The notes: generated by a model not told the origin, from the letters alone. A DNA stretch of 64,000 nt from Bacteroidia bacterium (GCA_030429205.1 JAUICZ010000005.1:55315-119314); one strand, 5' to 3'. Counted from the first letter of the stretch, positions 1-10,094 are shown. Made by a program: numbers and translations.

Positions 1-1334
1 CGTCACGGAATTTATAATGTTCAATGTTATGCTCTACAGAAACTTTGGCTGCTTTTATAGCCTCTATCAAGTCTTTGTCGGCATCGTCCAATACGTCTTC
101 GTGTAGTGGTGGTACTTTACCGCCACAAAGTTTATGCATCAATACAAAAGCACGGTTCACAAAGTTGCCGAAAATGGCTACTAGTTCACTATTATTTCTA
201 TCCTGAAAATCCTTCCACGTAAAGTCGTTGTCTTTAGTTTCCGGTGCATTGGCACATAACACATAGCGCAATACATCTTGCTGGTCTGGAAAGTCTTGAG
301 TATACTCATGTACCCAAACAGCCCAGTTGCGCGAGGTTGATACTTTATCCCCTTCAATATTCAGGAACTCATTGGCGGGTACGTTATCTGGCAATACATA
401 TCCGCCATGCGCTTTTAGCATAGACGGGAATATGATACAGTGGAAAACAATATTGTCCTTACCGATGAAGTGTACCAGCTTTGTATCTTCTTGTTGCCAG
501 TAGTCGGCCCAGTTTGGAGTTAGCTCTTTTGTTGCACTAATATATCCGATTGGTGCATCGAACCACACGTATAATACCTTGCCTTCTGCATCGGTCAGTG
601 GAACAGGTACACCCCAGTCGCTATCACGTGTCATAGCACGAGGTTGTAAGCCATTATCTAACCAGCTTTTACACTGCCCGTAAACATTGGGTTTCCATTC
701 ATCTTTTTTGCCATCAACTATCCATTTGTTCAGGAAGTCTTCGTATTTATTAAGCGGGAAATACCAGTGCTTAGTTTTCTTTTTAACAGGAGTAGCGTTG
801 CTTAAAGCACTGCGTGGGTTCTTCAGCTGTTCAGGCGAAAGACTGCTGCCGCATTTTTCACATTGATCTCCATATGCATTCTCATTGCCACAAACAGGGC
901 ATGTGCCTACAATATACCTGTCTGCCAAAAAAGCTTTAGCCTCTTCGTCATAATACTGCTCAGTTTCTTTTTCTTCAAAAACACCATCGTTGTATAGCTT
1001 CGTGAAAAAGTCTTGTGCAGTTTTGTGGTGGTTGGCATTAGAGGTGCGAGAGTATATGTCGAAGGATATGTTCATATCCTTGAAACTCTCTTTGATCATG
1101 TTGTGGAACTTGTCTACCACAGCTTGTGGGGTAGTGCCTTCTTTTCTGGCACGTATAGTGATGGGTACACCGTGTTCATCACTACCACAAACAAATTTTA
1201 TATCCTTTTTTTGAGCTCTTTGATAGCGTACATATATATCAGCAGGTAAAAAACAACCTGCCAGGTGGCCAATGTGTATAGGGCCATTGGCATAAGGTAA
1301 TGCTGCTGTTACTAAAATCCGCTTATGATCCATT
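1..1334 (-). CDS. metG: Methionyl-tRNA synthetase, N-terminal part (cut by window edge)
   Basis: Charges tRNA-Met with methionine in the cytoplasm. The frame is open from the ATG at 1334 down to base 1, so only about 444 N-terminal residues are visible. Near the N-terminus it reads [14 protein letters not shown], the class I HIGH region. A zinc knuckle CPVCGN...CEKCG follows, and [10 protein letters not shown] and the [10 protein letters not shown] (KMSKS-like) loop lie further in. The order of blocks is that of MetG. A TATCTTGC box lies 26 bp upstream of the start. The C-terminal anticodon-binding part lies outside the window. Confidence 0.97.
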
Positions 1335-1360
1335 CTTGTCAACCTTCTATTTTAAGGCTG

Positions 1361-1368
1361 CAAGATAA
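1361..1368 (-). promoter_or_regulatory. Candidate -7 promoter box of metG (TATCTTGC)
   Basis: Read on the minus strand the box is TATCTTGC, one base off the Bacteroidota -7 consensus TAnnTTTG, and it ends 26 bp before the metG ATG. The same octamer precedes trpS and the lipoprotein gene at 51101. No clear -33 TTG was found at the usual spacing. Confidence 0.4.
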
Positions 1369-1412
1369 TGAAGATTGGCGGCTTATTCAGACTGCAAGGC
1401 GCTGTTGTATGG

Positions 1413-3470
1413 CTATTTTTCTACTATAATTCTTTTTATGTACCTGTGCTCATTTGTTTTAGCCTCAAATATGTATATACCCGGTTGTATATGCGAAAGG
1501 TTCACTTGTTCATCTACAGTTACATTATTCACATATACTCTTTGTCCGTATATGTTGCTTACAGTAACTAAAACAGGATGTTGTGTATGGTTACCTGCTT
1601 TTAGATGAATAGTAAATGTTCCATTATTCGGGTTAGGGTAGACTTCTATTACTTCGTCAATGTTCCTTTCGCTAATGCCACTGGTTATGGTAACCGTAAT
1701 ATCGTTACTTATAGTTATGCGTGGTTGCGGGCAAGTATCATTACATGTTAGCTCACAACTAATAATATCCTGATCTGACAGCGTATTAGTAGTCCAGGTG
1801 GCATTTACAGCACCGTTTACAGGGCTCCCGTTTTTTATCCATTGATAACTGGTGTTGTTACAGTTTGAGTCTGTAGCTGTAAATGTGATATTAGTGTTTT
1901 TAGGTACTGTTGTTGCCGGAGCAGCATTAATACTTATACCCGGGGTTGTTATAGCTGCGGTATGAATATCTACTTTAACGGTGTCGTTATAGTAAGGACT
2001 GTTTATACACACATTTGGAGCAGATCGTACAGTATACGATGATGTTGTAGTTGGTGTAGCATTTGGGTTTTGGCAATTCATACAACTCAAGCTATTTGCT
2101 GTTCCTCCGGGTAAAATATTCCACGTATAATTTTTTGTGCCTCCTGTTGCATTGAGTCTGGCAGCCGTTCCGCTACAAATGGTAGTATCTCTTCCTGCAG
2201 AAACCGGTGCTGGTATTTCAATAGTAAGCGTTACCATTTTTGTAAACATTAACCCTAGCGGATGTGTACAAGCTGTGTCTCTTATAAAGAAATATATAGT
2301 ACGTGTACCTGTATCACTTAGTGTTGGCATCCAATTAAAACAACCTCTTACCGTGTTGCTACCTTGATTAGAATAATTAACCGTTACTCCCGGTATTGCA
2401 TAGTTCATGTTAGATGATACAACGTATTTTGATGATGAGTTGGTAGACCGCACATCAATACATGCTTGTATTTGGCGGCCAATACATCCTAAAAGTTTAT
2501 TACTGGCCCAGTCTGCACCTTGTATAGATGCCATGTCCAGTATAGGTTTAGGAGAAGTTGGTGTGCCGCAAGGCACACTTATCATTAGTACATCTCTGAT
2601 GACAGAGCCGATAATACTACCGTTTCTGTATTCGTCAATTTGGATAGTTATAATATCTTGAGAGGCACTACTTGTGGGCGTATACCCGAAAAAAGGTGTG
2701 TTGTTACTTGCAGTAAATGTTCTAGCTGTTGGGAATGGATTAGTAGGTATACTCAAAGATGGTGTGTGTGTCTTAAAGCTTACGTTTGTAGGATTTGTAC
2801 TACAGTTATTTGATGTTAGCGGGTTAATCACGCGCCAAGATATAGAGTCTCCGTCAGGATCACTGGCATCGCTATTATAAAAACCTTGTTGGTTTTGACA
2901 GTTGTAATGAACGGCATTTGAAGAAAATGTAGGTGAAGAATTTTGCCACGATATTGTAGGGTTAAAAGTTGTTGATACATACATATGAGAGCCCGCAAGG
3001 TTACCGGTTGTAACTCTGCCGGCTATCACACTAGATATTCTCCATAAACTACATTTAAAAGGGATTGTGACAATAGCTGAATACCACCACTCTTTATATC
3101 CTTGTATGGTTGCCGAAGGAGATTGGCATTTAGTAACTGTATTAGCACAAAGTTCCGGTACTTCTTTCCCGTTAGAAGAATTGAAAGGAGGAATGGTGCC
3201 GATCCATTTAGACAGCGTTTTTGTAAAAGACTGACTGGTGCAACTGTTATAAAAACACAGGTTAACTGTGCTTGGTTCTGCCGGTCCTGTACACTCAAGG
3301 AATAGTTTGAAGAACACACGATAAGTAGAGTCACTGACCCACTCATATTCTATACTGCCTCCAACAGCATCAGCGTTGGCTTTTGCAGGGTTCAATAAAA
3401 AAACTAGACAACTAAGGACTAAGGTCAGAACAGATTTACTAACAGCATTGTAGTATGCGGGCTTTTTCAT
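1413..3470 (-). CDS. Secreted T9SS type A cargo protein with Ig/PKD-like repeats
   Basis: A 685-residue secreted protein of unknown function. Residues 1-33 form a signal peptide. A conserved N-terminal block follows (SDSTYRVFFKLFLECTG, then VNLCFYNSCT). The middle has beta-sandwich, Ig-like segments rich in Asn, Thr and paired cysteines. The last roughly 75 residues are a type A sorting domain: VYPNPNNGTF, NIYGQRVY, then GIYIFEAK and the basic end KRIIVEK. Such tails send proteins through the Por/T9SS outer-membrane system to the surface. It is divergent from the YdeI-like gene. A second gene of the same family begins at 63700. The substrate or ligand cannot be told from sequence. Confidence 0.85.
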   Translation of the reverse strand: MKKPAYYNAVSKSVLTLVLSCLVFLLNPAKANADAVGGSIEYEWVSDSTYRVFFKLFLECTGPAEPSTVNLCFYNSCTSQSFTKTLSKWIGTIPPFNSSNGKEVPELCANTVTKCQSPSATIQGYKEWWYSAIVTIPFKCSLWRISSVIAGRVTTGNLAGSHMYVSTTFNPTISWQNSSPTFSSNAVHYNCQNQQGFYNSDASDPDGDSISWRVINPLTSNNCSTNPTNVSFKTHTPSLSIPTNPFPTARTFTASNNTPFFGYTPTSSASQDIITIQIDEYRNGSIIGSVIRDVLMISVPCGTPTSPKPILDMASIQGADWASNKLLGCIGRQIQACIDVRSTNSSSKYVVSSNMNYAIPGVTVNYSNQGSNTVRGCFNWMPTLSDTGTRTIYFFIRDTACTHPLGLMFTKMVTLTIEIPAPVSAGRDTTICSGTAARLNATGGTKNYTWNILPGGTANSLSCMNCQNPNATPTTTSSYTVRSAPNVCINSPYYNDTVKVDIHTAAITTPGISINAAPATTVPKNTNITFTATDSNCNNTSYQWIKNGSPVNGAVNATWTTNTLSDQDIISCELTCNDTCPQPRITISNDITVTITSGISERNIDEVIEVYPNPNNGTFTIHLKAGNHTQHPVLVTVSNIYGQRVYVNNVTVDEQVNLSHIQPGIYIFEAKTNEHRYIKRIIVEK

Positions 3471-3548
3471 AGGTTGTACATTTAGTGTTATTAACTAAGA
3501 CATAATAATACATGAAAAAGTTGGTATCATTTTTAATTTACACATAAT

Positions 3549-4124
3549 ATGAAACCGAAGTTTTTTAAAAAGCAAGAAGATTTCAGAAAATGGCTGGCAA
3601 AGTATCACGATCAAAAAGAAGAGTTATACGTGGGGTACTACAAAAAATCTACAGGTAAAACATCTATTACATGGCCGCAATCTGTAGATGAAGCTCTTTG
3701 TTATGGTTGGATTGATGGTGTCCGAAAGAGTATCGATGAAGAAAGCTACATGATACGATTTACCCCCAGACGTGCCAATAGTATATGGAGTGCAGTAAAC
3801 CTAAAAAAAGTTGAAGAGCTTAAAAAGAAAGGTCTCATGCAAGAAAAGGGTTTGGCTATACATGCAAAAAGAAAGGACCCAAATTCAAAAGGTTACTCTT
3901 TTGAACAAAAAGAGAATGATGTAAAACTATCAAACGAGTTTGAAGCTATATTTAAGAAAAATAAAAAAGCATGGGCCTGTTTTCAGTCTATGGCACCATC
4001 CTACAGGCGAGCTGCAATATGGTGGGTGATCAGTGCAAAAAGAGAAGAAACCAGATTGCGTAGGTTAAATACGTTAATAGATGATTCAGAAAATAAACTA
4101 AAAGTTAAAGTGCTGAGAAGGTGA
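3549..4124 (+). CDS. YdeI/OmpD-associated family protein
   Basis: A 191-residue cytoplasmic protein of the YdeI/OmpD-associated family. The family hallmark EALCYGWIDG is at residues 48-57, preceded by LYVGYYKKSTGK and followed by RRANSIWSAVN. The C-terminal part (residues 130-191) is basic and resembles the family's helical tail with RRAAIWWVISAKREET. Family members have been linked to bacteriocin or peptide tolerance, but the biochemical activity is not established, so no reaction is claimed. It stands alone between two T9SS cargo genes. Confidence 0.85.
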   Translation: MKPKFFKKQEDFRKWLAKYHDQKEELYVGYYKKSTGKTSITWPQSVDEALCYGWIDGVRKSIDEESYMIRFTPRRANSIWSAVNLKKVEELKKKGLMQEKGLAIHAKRKDPNSKGYSFEQKENDVKLSNEFEAIFKKNKKAWACFQSMAPSYRRAAIWWVISAKREETRLRRLNTLIDDSENKLKVKVLRR

Positions 4125-4181
4125 TGGTTTAATTGTATTTAAATTCGTTATATTTAAATATAGGTATCAAACTAATTCACT

Positions 4182-5819
4182 ATGAAGTTCTTCCTGCTAA
4201 TCTTAACTAGTGTTTTAATCCATGTTAACTCATTTTCTCAAAACAAAGTTTCAACAAATGGTGTAAAGCATGTGCTGTTAGAGCATACAGCAGGTGCATG
4301 GAATGCCTTGTCTCCCGATGCCATTAGTATATCAGATAAAACGAAAGTCCTTTATCCTGTTACCATCATTGCGCGTCATCATTCAAACGATGCGATGCAG
4401 CAACCTTCTACCCAACAGTATCATAATGCATTTAATGGACAAGGGTATCCGAAAGGGTCTGTAGACAGGAACTTATTTGCAGGAGAGAATAATGTGATAA
4501 CCTCCAGATCTGTATGGCCTGATTATACTTTGATACAGAGCCAGCTTAGCCCAACTTTTGATATAGATATTATATATAGCTACGACACATTAACCCGAGG
4601 TGTTGATGTTACAATAGAAGCTACAACATTAACTGCTTTACAAGGAAAATATGCAGTTAACCTTTTTGTAGTAGAAGATAGTGTTACTGGTACAGGTAGT
4701 GGATATGACCAGAAGAATGACTATGATAATACAACAGGGCATGCATATTATGGTGCTGGTGACCCTATAAAAGGCTTCATTCATATGAATGTTGTAAGAA
4801 TGGTGCTGGGTGGTGTGTATGGTGATGAGATACTAACTAACCCCGCGGCAAGTGCAAAAGGTGCACAGACATATAGTTTCGTATTGCCACAAGCATATAA
4901 TGCCAGGCAAATAAGGTTAATAGCCTTTGTTGCAAAGTATACCCCTTCAAACCCACAGGATTGTGAAGTGCAAAATTCAATTGAAACTGATAATGATTTG
5001 TATTGTGCTTACCTTACCCCCAAAGAGAAACTTTGTATCGTTTCAGTAGATACTACAAGTAATAAAATTGTATTAGGGTGGGAGCCTGCTTTGTTACCAA
5101 TCAAGCAGTATAGAGTTTACAAAGAGTCATCCGGTGGTTACCAGTTAATAGGAGCTGTGCCATGGAATACAAATACATACACTGATAATAATGCTAATCC
5201 GAAAAGCCAGAGCTATAAGTACAAAATAACTACTGTAGATAGTTGTGATAAAGAATTGTTTCTGGATTCTGCTACAACACACAACACAATACATTTATCA
5301 TATGCAGTAATTTATGGCAATAAGCGTTTTGTTACCTGGACTCCATATACTGGTAGTGAAATTTTATCCTATGTTGTTAAACGTAGTAATATTGGTAATG
5401 GGTATAACACAATAGCACAATTACCACCCGGCACTACAGGTTATGTAGATACAAACGCACCTGCAGGTGTAAATGAATACAGGGTAGAGGCAGAGTTAAA
5501 GAATGTATGTAATTTTGGTTCGCCTCAGAATAAATATGTCTACTCAAATACAGCCACAGCATGGCCTACTGGTATATCAAAGATGTCGACAGAGGCTATT
5601 GCCGTAATACCCAACCCCGCAAAAAATACAATAACAATAAGTGGTTTAGAGGATAACGTTTGCGCTGTTCAGGTTTATAATACCGTCGGTCAACAGGTTA
5701 TTTACAGCACTTTAAACACGAGGAAATTATTAGACGTTAGTACAATTCCTTCAGGCTTGTACATTTTGAAAATTAGTAGTAAAGAAAAAAACTACATCAT
5801 TCAGTTTAGGAAACTATAA
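4182..5819 (+). CDS. Omp28-like secreted protein with T9SS type A tail
   Basis: A 545-residue secreted protein. The signal peptide is residues 1-19 (cleavage near FSQ). Residues 25-260 resemble the Omp28-related family: KHVLLEHTAGAW, NAFNGQGYPKGSVDR, and SPTFDIDI. Fibronectin-like strands occupy about 290-460. A type A sorting domain closes the protein (AVIPNPAKNTITISG, YNTVGQQVIY, GLYILKI, FRKL). Omp28 relatives usually carry a W-C-x-x-C-P thioredoxin-like motif at this place; here it reads W40-N-A-L-S-P45, so both cysteines are absent. The assignment rests on remembered family pattern and needs a profile search. The 3' end overlaps convergent surE by 14 nt. Confidence 0.72.
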   Translation: MKFFLLILTSVLIHVNSFSQNKVSTNGVKHVLLEHTAGAWNALSPDAISISDKTKVLYPVTIIARHHSNDAMQQPSTQQYHNAFNGQGYPKGSVDRNLFAGENNVITSRSVWPDYTLIQSQLSPTFDIDIIYSYDTLTRGVDVTIEATTLTALQGKYAVNLFVVEDSVTGTGSGYDQKNDYDNTTGHAYYGAGDPIKGFIHMNVVRMVLGGVYGDEILTNPAASAKGAQTYSFVLPQAYNARQIRLIAFVAKYTPSNPQDCEVQNSIETDNDLYCAYLTPKEKLCIVSVDTTSNKIVLGWEPALLPIKQYRVYKESSGGYQLIGAVPWNTNTYTDNNANPKSQSYKYKITTVDSCDKELFLDSATTHNTIHLSYAVIYGNKRFVTWTPYTGSEILSYVVKRSNIGNGYNTIAQLPPGTTGYVDTNAPAGVNEYRVEAELKNVCNFGSPQNKYVYSNTATAWPTGISKMSTEAIAVIPNPAKNTITISGLEDNVCAVQVYNTVGQQVIYSTLNTRKLLDVSTIPSGLYILKISSKEKNYIIQFRKL

Positions 5820-6591
5820 TGCCTTCCCAGTCTTTATTTAATTTATTCATCATCTTATGGTCTGTTAAATCGAATGATACAGGAACAATAGAAGCATATC
5901 CTTCTTGTAATGCCACAACATCAGTATCATCTCTTTCATCCATATTGATGAACTTTCCGGTCATCCAATAGTAGTCTTTACCTCTCGGGTCTGTTCTTTG
6001 GTCAAACTCTTCTTGCCATTTGGCATTGGCTTGCCTGCATATTTTCATCCCCTTAAAATCGTCTTTTGTGCGTTTAGGGATGTTTACATTCAACAGCGTA
6101 TGCTCCGGCATAGGGTTGGCCAATAGTTGTTTGGTCAAGGTGTTCGCTACTTGTTGAGCAATTGAAAAGTCTGCATCGTATCTGTAATCTAATAAAGAGA
6201 AGCCTATTGACGGAACCCCTTCAATAGCCGCTTCCATAGCCGCACTCATTGTTCCTGAGTAAATGATGTTTATAGAGTGATTGGCGCCATGGTTTATACC
6301 GCTGACACAAATATCCGGTTTGTGATGAAGAATGATGTCTCTGGCCAACTTTACACAGTCTACAGGTGTGCCACTGCATTCCCATGCGTCGATACCATCA
6401 AATATATCAACCTTGTGTAAACGTAAAGGCTCACCAATAGTTACCGCATGCCCCATGCCCGATTGAGGACTGTCTGGTGCTACCACTATAATTTTACCTA
6501 ACCCTTTTACGGCTTCTACCAGGGCACGTATACCAGGTGCTGTAATGCCATCATCGTTTGTAACGAGAATAACAGGTTGTTTTTCTGCCAT
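5806..6591 (-). CDS. surE: 5'/3'-nucleotidase SurE
   Basis: A metal-dependent nucleoside 5'(3')-monophosphate phosphatase of the SurE family, 261 residues, which is the normal length. The N-terminal TNDDGITAPGI gives metal ligands Asp13 and Asp14. Ser44 lies in SPQSGMGHAV and Asn100 in SGINHGANH, followed by YSGTMSAAMEA. All expected ligands are present, so the enzyme should be active. It is the last gene of a minus-strand operon (SDR, ABC ATPase, permease, surE), with 9 nt between the permease stop and the surE start. Confidence 0.97.
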   Translation of the reverse strand: MAEKQPVILVTNDDGITAPGIRALVEAVKGLGKIIVVAPDSPQSGMGHAVTIGEPLRLHKVDIFDGIDAWECSGTPVDCVKLARDIILHHKPDICVSGINHGANHSINIIYSGTMSAAMEAAIEGVPSIGFSLLDYRYDADFSIAQQVANTLTKQLLANPMPEHTLLNVNIPKRTKDDFKGMKICRQANAKWQEEFDQRTDPRGKDYYWMTGKFINMDERDDTDVVALQEGYASIVPVSFDLTDHKMMNKLNKDWEGIIVS

Positions 6592-6600
6592 ATTGCAAAG

Positions 6601-7395
6601 TTACCAATCAGAACGTAGTAACCTAAAACGTCCGATTAAGTAATAAATAACTATCCATACAATAGAAACTGTCAGGTAAACAGTTGTGGATAGACCCTCA
6701 TCACCAGAGGCCATTTTTTTTACCATTTCGATAACTGGAAATGGAATTAGTTCATCGCTGGATTGTAACGGCATCAAATTGCCAAACTCTGTTTTTGTTG
6801 CCCAGTTGGTAAGTCCTTTTATCAGAGATTCTAAAAACATGAAGTACATAAAAAATATACCTATGGCAATACCACTACGTTTTAGTAATACCGCTAATAG
6901 TAAACCAAAGCCGTAGTAGTTAATAGATAGAACAAACAAATAAAACAAGCTGCTGATCTTACCGGGGAAGTTGCTTAAATCTCCTGCAGACATGCCAAAA
7001 AAGAAACCAACAATGAATACGTATACTGTTGTGAGTAAGGAAAATAGGATTACCAATAGCCATTTTGAATGGTAAAACTGGATCCTTGTTTGTCCGTCAA
7101 TAACGTTTTGTCTTTTGGTTCTGAATGTATATTCGTTAGTGGTTAGGATGATCATTAACACAGAAATAAATGCAACAAAGTAGCTGGCCCAGTAACTAAG
7201 GTTCGCCCATATATTCGCAAAGTCGTATGATTTGCTAATGAAGCTTTCACCAAGATTTTTTTTGTCGAACTTAATGATGCCACTGTAGAAACTGTAGTTC
7301 CAAAGAGGTACCAGTATCGCAAACAGCGCCAACAATACCCAAAAAGTACGGTACTTGCGGATTTTCATCCATTCTATGGAGAGTAATTTATTCAT
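6601..7395 (-). CDS. ABC-2 type transporter permease
   Basis: A 264-residue integral membrane protein that starts with a cytoplasmic IEWMKIRKYRTFW segment, typical of ABC-2 permeases. About six hydrophobic helices follow, near residues 18-38, 60-83, 112-133, 148-168, 174-198 and 236-255. It is the membrane half of the transporter whose ATPase lies 5 nt upstream. Half-transporters of this sort in Bacteroidota are often exporters, including antibiotic or lipid exporters and gliding-type GldF relatives, but the substrate cannot be inferred here. Confidence 0.88.
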   Translation of the reverse strand: MNKLLSIEWMKIRKYRTFWVLLALFAILVPLWNYSFYSGIIKFDKKNLGESFISKSYDFANIWANLSYWASYFVAFISVLMIILTTNEYTFRTKRQNVIDGQTRIQFYHSKWLLVILFSLLTTVYVFIVGFFFGMSAGDLSNFPGKISSLFYLFVLSINYYGFGLLLAVLLKRSGIAIGIFFMYFMFLESLIKGLTNWATKTEFGNLMPLQSSDELIPFPVIEMVKKMASGDEGLSTTVYLTVSIVWIVIYYLIGRFRLLRSDW

Positions 7396-7400
7396 AGTGA

Positions 7401-8291
7401 TTATTTGCCGGTTAGTTCAATGAATTTTGTTTCTAAGCTTTTCTTTTTCAGTACCAGGTGGGAAAGAGTAATCCCATTTTTATTACAGTGCTCATTTACA
7501 GAAAGTGTTGAAACTTCATCAGTACATAATAATGTTAAGTACTTGCCGGATTGTTTTATATCGCTAACACCATTTAAGCTCAATACAATATTTTTTAAAT
7601 GGTCAATATCATTAGCCGATATTTCTATAAGGTCTTCGCTGGATAGTACAAGATCTACTTCTCCTGAAACAAGCAAGTCTCCTTTTTTTAGTATTGCTAC
7701 ATGAGTGCAAACCTTTTCCACCTCATCCAGTAAGTGGCTGGCCATAATAATAGTTTTACCTCCTTTGTTGAGCTCTATTATCAGCTCTCGAATTTCTGCG
7801 ATGCCAACAGGGTCTAACCCATTTGTAGGCTCGTCAAAAACCAATATGTCAGGGTCTCCTAACAGTGCAGAAGCTATAGCTAGCCTCTGTTTCATACCCA
7901 ATGAATATGTTTTAAATGCACTGTCTTTTCGCTCCCAAAGGCCTGTTATCTTTAATACTCGCTCTCTGTCGTCGTATGTTAACCCTTTAATAGCTGCATT
8001 GATCTGCAGGTTATCCCAGGCAGACATGTAGTGATAAAAGTTGGGCGTTTCTAATAATGAGCCGATCTGCTTACGTGCAACATAGTGTGGTATATTGTTC
8101 AACCAGGTATATGTTCCTGCATTAGCATTTAATACATCCAGAAGGATACCCAAAAGGGTGGTCTTGCCACTACCGTTGGGCCCCAAAACGCCAAAGACAG
8201 AACCTTTAGGTACATCAAAAGATACTCCTTTAAGTGCTTGTATCGGACCATACGACTTGGATATAGAATTAATGGAAAGTATAGTATCCAT
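7401..8291 (-). CDS. ABC transporter ATP-binding protein
   Basis: A 296-residue cytoplasmic ATPase that powers the permease encoded just downstream. Walker A GPNGSGKTT is at residues 37-45, the signature YSLGMKQRL at about 130-138 (the LSGGQ-type motif is changed to SLGMKQ, common in the drug/CcmA-like DrrA class), and Walker B ILVFDEPTNGLDP from 150. The roughly 80-residue C-terminal extension is typical of ABC-2 exporters such as DrrA or GldA. Gaps to the neighbours are 14 nt (SDR) and 5 nt (permease), so they are co-transcribed. Confidence 0.94.
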   Translation of the reverse strand: MDTILSINSISKSYGPIQALKGVSFDVPKGSVFGVLGPNGSGKTTLLGILLDVLNANAGTYTWLNNIPHYVARKQIGSLLETPNFYHYMSAWDNLQINAAIKGLTYDDRERVLKITGLWERKDSAFKTYSLGMKQRLAIASALLGDPDILVFDEPTNGLDPVGIAEIRELIIELNKGGKTIIMASHLLDEVEKVCTHVAILKKGDLLVSGEVDLVLSSEDLIEISANDIDHLKNIVLSLNGVSDIKQSGKYLTLLCTDEVSTLSVNEHCNKNGITLSHLVLKKKSLETKFIELTGK

Positions 8292-8305
8292 AAGTAGTAG
8301 TAGGT

Positions 8306-9121
8306 TTAATCTAAAAATAGGTCTTTTTGAAGTTCGCTGTTAGGGTCAACAGCATACTTTGTGAAATCCTTAACGCCCGCTTGTTGTAAAACATCTTCGT
8401 CTATAAGAGTTTGTCCTGTATAGGTTTCAGAAGGTTGTTGTAGTATGTGCAGAACCGTGTCTGCAACAATCTCTGGCTTTCTGCTTCTTTTTATCAAAGC
8501 ATCTCCACCCAGCAGGTTTTGTACAGCAGCAGTAGCAATTGTGCTTGCCGGCCAAAGAGCGTTGGATGCAATGTTTTGAGCTTTTAGTTCGGCCGCCCAG
8601 CCCAAAGCCATCATACTCATGTTGAATTTACTCATAGTATAGGGTAGCGACATAGCTAACCATTTTGGTTGCATGCTAATTGGTGGCGACAAGGTGAGTA
8701 TATGCGGGTTTTCTGCTTTTTTTAAAAAAGGAATACAGTATTTAGTTACCATAAATGTACCTCTGACGTTTATGTCGTGCATCAGGTCGAAGCGTTTAGA
8801 CGAAGTTTGTTCTGTATTTGTCAAAGATATGGCCGATGCATTATTGATAACAGCATCGATACCACCAAACTTTTCTACACCTTGTTTTATAGCTTGTACT
8901 ATTTGCTCTTCAAAGCGTATATCGCATTGTACTGCTATGGCTCCTCCCCCAAGTTCCTTTACTGCGTCGGCAGTAGAGTGGATGGTACCACCTAATCTCG
9001 GATCTTCGGTAACTGACTTTGCCGCAACAATAATATTTGCGCCTGCTTCTGCCAGTTTTAATGCGATCGCTTTACCAATACCTCTGCTGGCTCCTGAAAT
9101 AAATATGGTTTTGCCTTTCAT
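8306..9121 (-). CDS. SDR family oxidoreductase, HSDL2-like
   Basis: A 271-residue NAD(P)-dependent short-chain dehydrogenase. The cofactor loop SGASRGIG is at residues 9-16, NNAS at 93-96, and the catalytic Tyr161-xxx-Lys165 lies in YTMSK. The stretch LTLSPPISMQPKW before the Tyr, and SMMALGWAAEL after it, match the pattern of hydroxysteroid dehydrogenase-like 2 (HSDL2) relatives; the nearest Ser is 16 residues before the Tyr rather than the usual 13. The substrate is unknown, possibly fatty acyl compounds. It is the first gene of the four-gene operon ending in surE. Confidence 0.9.
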   Translation of the reverse strand: MKGKTIFISGASRGIGKAIALKLAEAGANIIVAAKSVTEDPRLGGTIHSTADAVKELGGGAIAVQCDIRFEEQIVQAIKQGVEKFGGIDAVINNASAISLTNTEQTSSKRFDLMHDINVRGTFMVTKYCIPFLKKAENPHILTLSPPISMQPKWLAMSLPYTMSKFNMSMMALGWAAELKAQNIASNALWPASTIATAAVQNLLGGDALIKRSRKPEIVADTVLHILQQPSETYTGQTLIDEDVLQQAGVKDFTKYAVDPNSELQKDLFLD

Positions 9122-9299
9122 GAATTACGTCTTTATGTTTAAGTTAGTGTTAATCACCAATATTATAAACTGATTAATATCATTTTTCGTATTTAATAAT
9201 TGACATACCTTTATTCTCAACGATATGTAACAATAGTGACAATAATTGGTTATATAATAAGTTACATTTAACTATCGTTTACCATTAAAATATAAGGCT

Positions 9300-10094
9300 A
9301 TGAAAGGATTATTTACAAAACAGGTGTTTCTGCTGGCAGCATTGCTGTTAGGGTTTACGTTGGCTGGTACTTCTTGTAAAAAGAAAGAGAGTACCGCGGT
9401 TACACCAACACCAACTCAAAATACAGGTACTGCTCAAATACGTTTCGATTATGTATTCGGTGCTAACCAATTGCCGTTTCAACTCAACAAAGAGTTTGTA
9501 CACCCTAAAACAGGAGATAGTATAACTTTTACGAACATTAAGTTCTATGTATCTAACATTAAGCTTAAAAATGCAAATGGCAGCTGGTGGGTACAACCCA
9601 ATAGTTATTTTTTACTGGATGCAAAGTCTGCAAGCGAATCGTCTATAACACTAAATGATGTGCCTAATGGTACATATACTGAGATGCAGTATGTTATGGG
9701 CGTAGACAGTGCTATGAATGTTTCAGGTGCACACGATGGTGCATTGTCTTTCACTCATGGTATGTTTTGGGACTGGAATAGTGGTTATATAATGGCGAAG
9801 TTCGAAGGGAATTCTCCAAGCGCACCAACAACAGCTAATACTTTTGCATTGCACTTAGGTGGTTTTGCAGGTGCAGATAATATTGTAACTACTAAAACTG
9901 CCGATTTAAGTAATGATAAATTAGTGGTGAATAATTCATCTACTAAAACAATGGTATTAGTAGCTAACCCTGCAAAAGTGTGGCATAGCTCTCCCGGTTT
10001 AGATAGTATCTATATCATTCATGCTCCGGGTGGAGAAGCTGTTACTATGGCCAAGAATTTTTATAATGGTATATACTTTAAAGGTATTGAGTAA
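9300..10094 (+). CDS. MbnP-like copper-binding lipoprotein
   Basis: A 264-residue predicted lipoprotein: hydrophobic leader, then LAGTSC with lipidated Cys26 and a Lys- and Thr-rich linker. The body carries the blocks I associate with the MbnP family: FTNIKFYVSNIKL (77-89), FTHGMFWDWNSGYI (151-164) and FALHLGGF (182-189). In methanotrophs MbnP is a periplasmic copper-binding protein whose Trp is oxidised to kynurenine by the di-haem enzyme MbnH. Trp157 and Trp159 here could be such a site (inference). The convergent neighbour is a di-haem MbnH/CcpA-type protein. A strong terminator follows 20 nt after the stop. Confidence 0.8.
   Translation: MKGLFTKQVFLLAALLLGFTLAGTSCKKKESTAVTPTPTQNTGTAQIRFDYVFGANQLPFQLNKEFVHPKTGDSITFTNIKFYVSNIKLKNANGSWWVQPNSYFLLDAKSASESSITLNDVPNGTYTEMQYVMGVDSAMNVSGAHDGALSFTHGMFWDWNSGYIMAKFEGNSPSAPTTANTFALHLGGFAGADNIVTTKTADLSNDKLVVNNSSTKTMVLVANPAKVWHSSPGLDSIYIIHAPGGEAVTMAKNFYNGIYFKGIE

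Noticed and set aside
5806..9121. SDR/ABC/permease/surE block as a natural-product cluster
   Set aside because: No biosynthetic core gene is present; these are common housekeeping families in a short operon.
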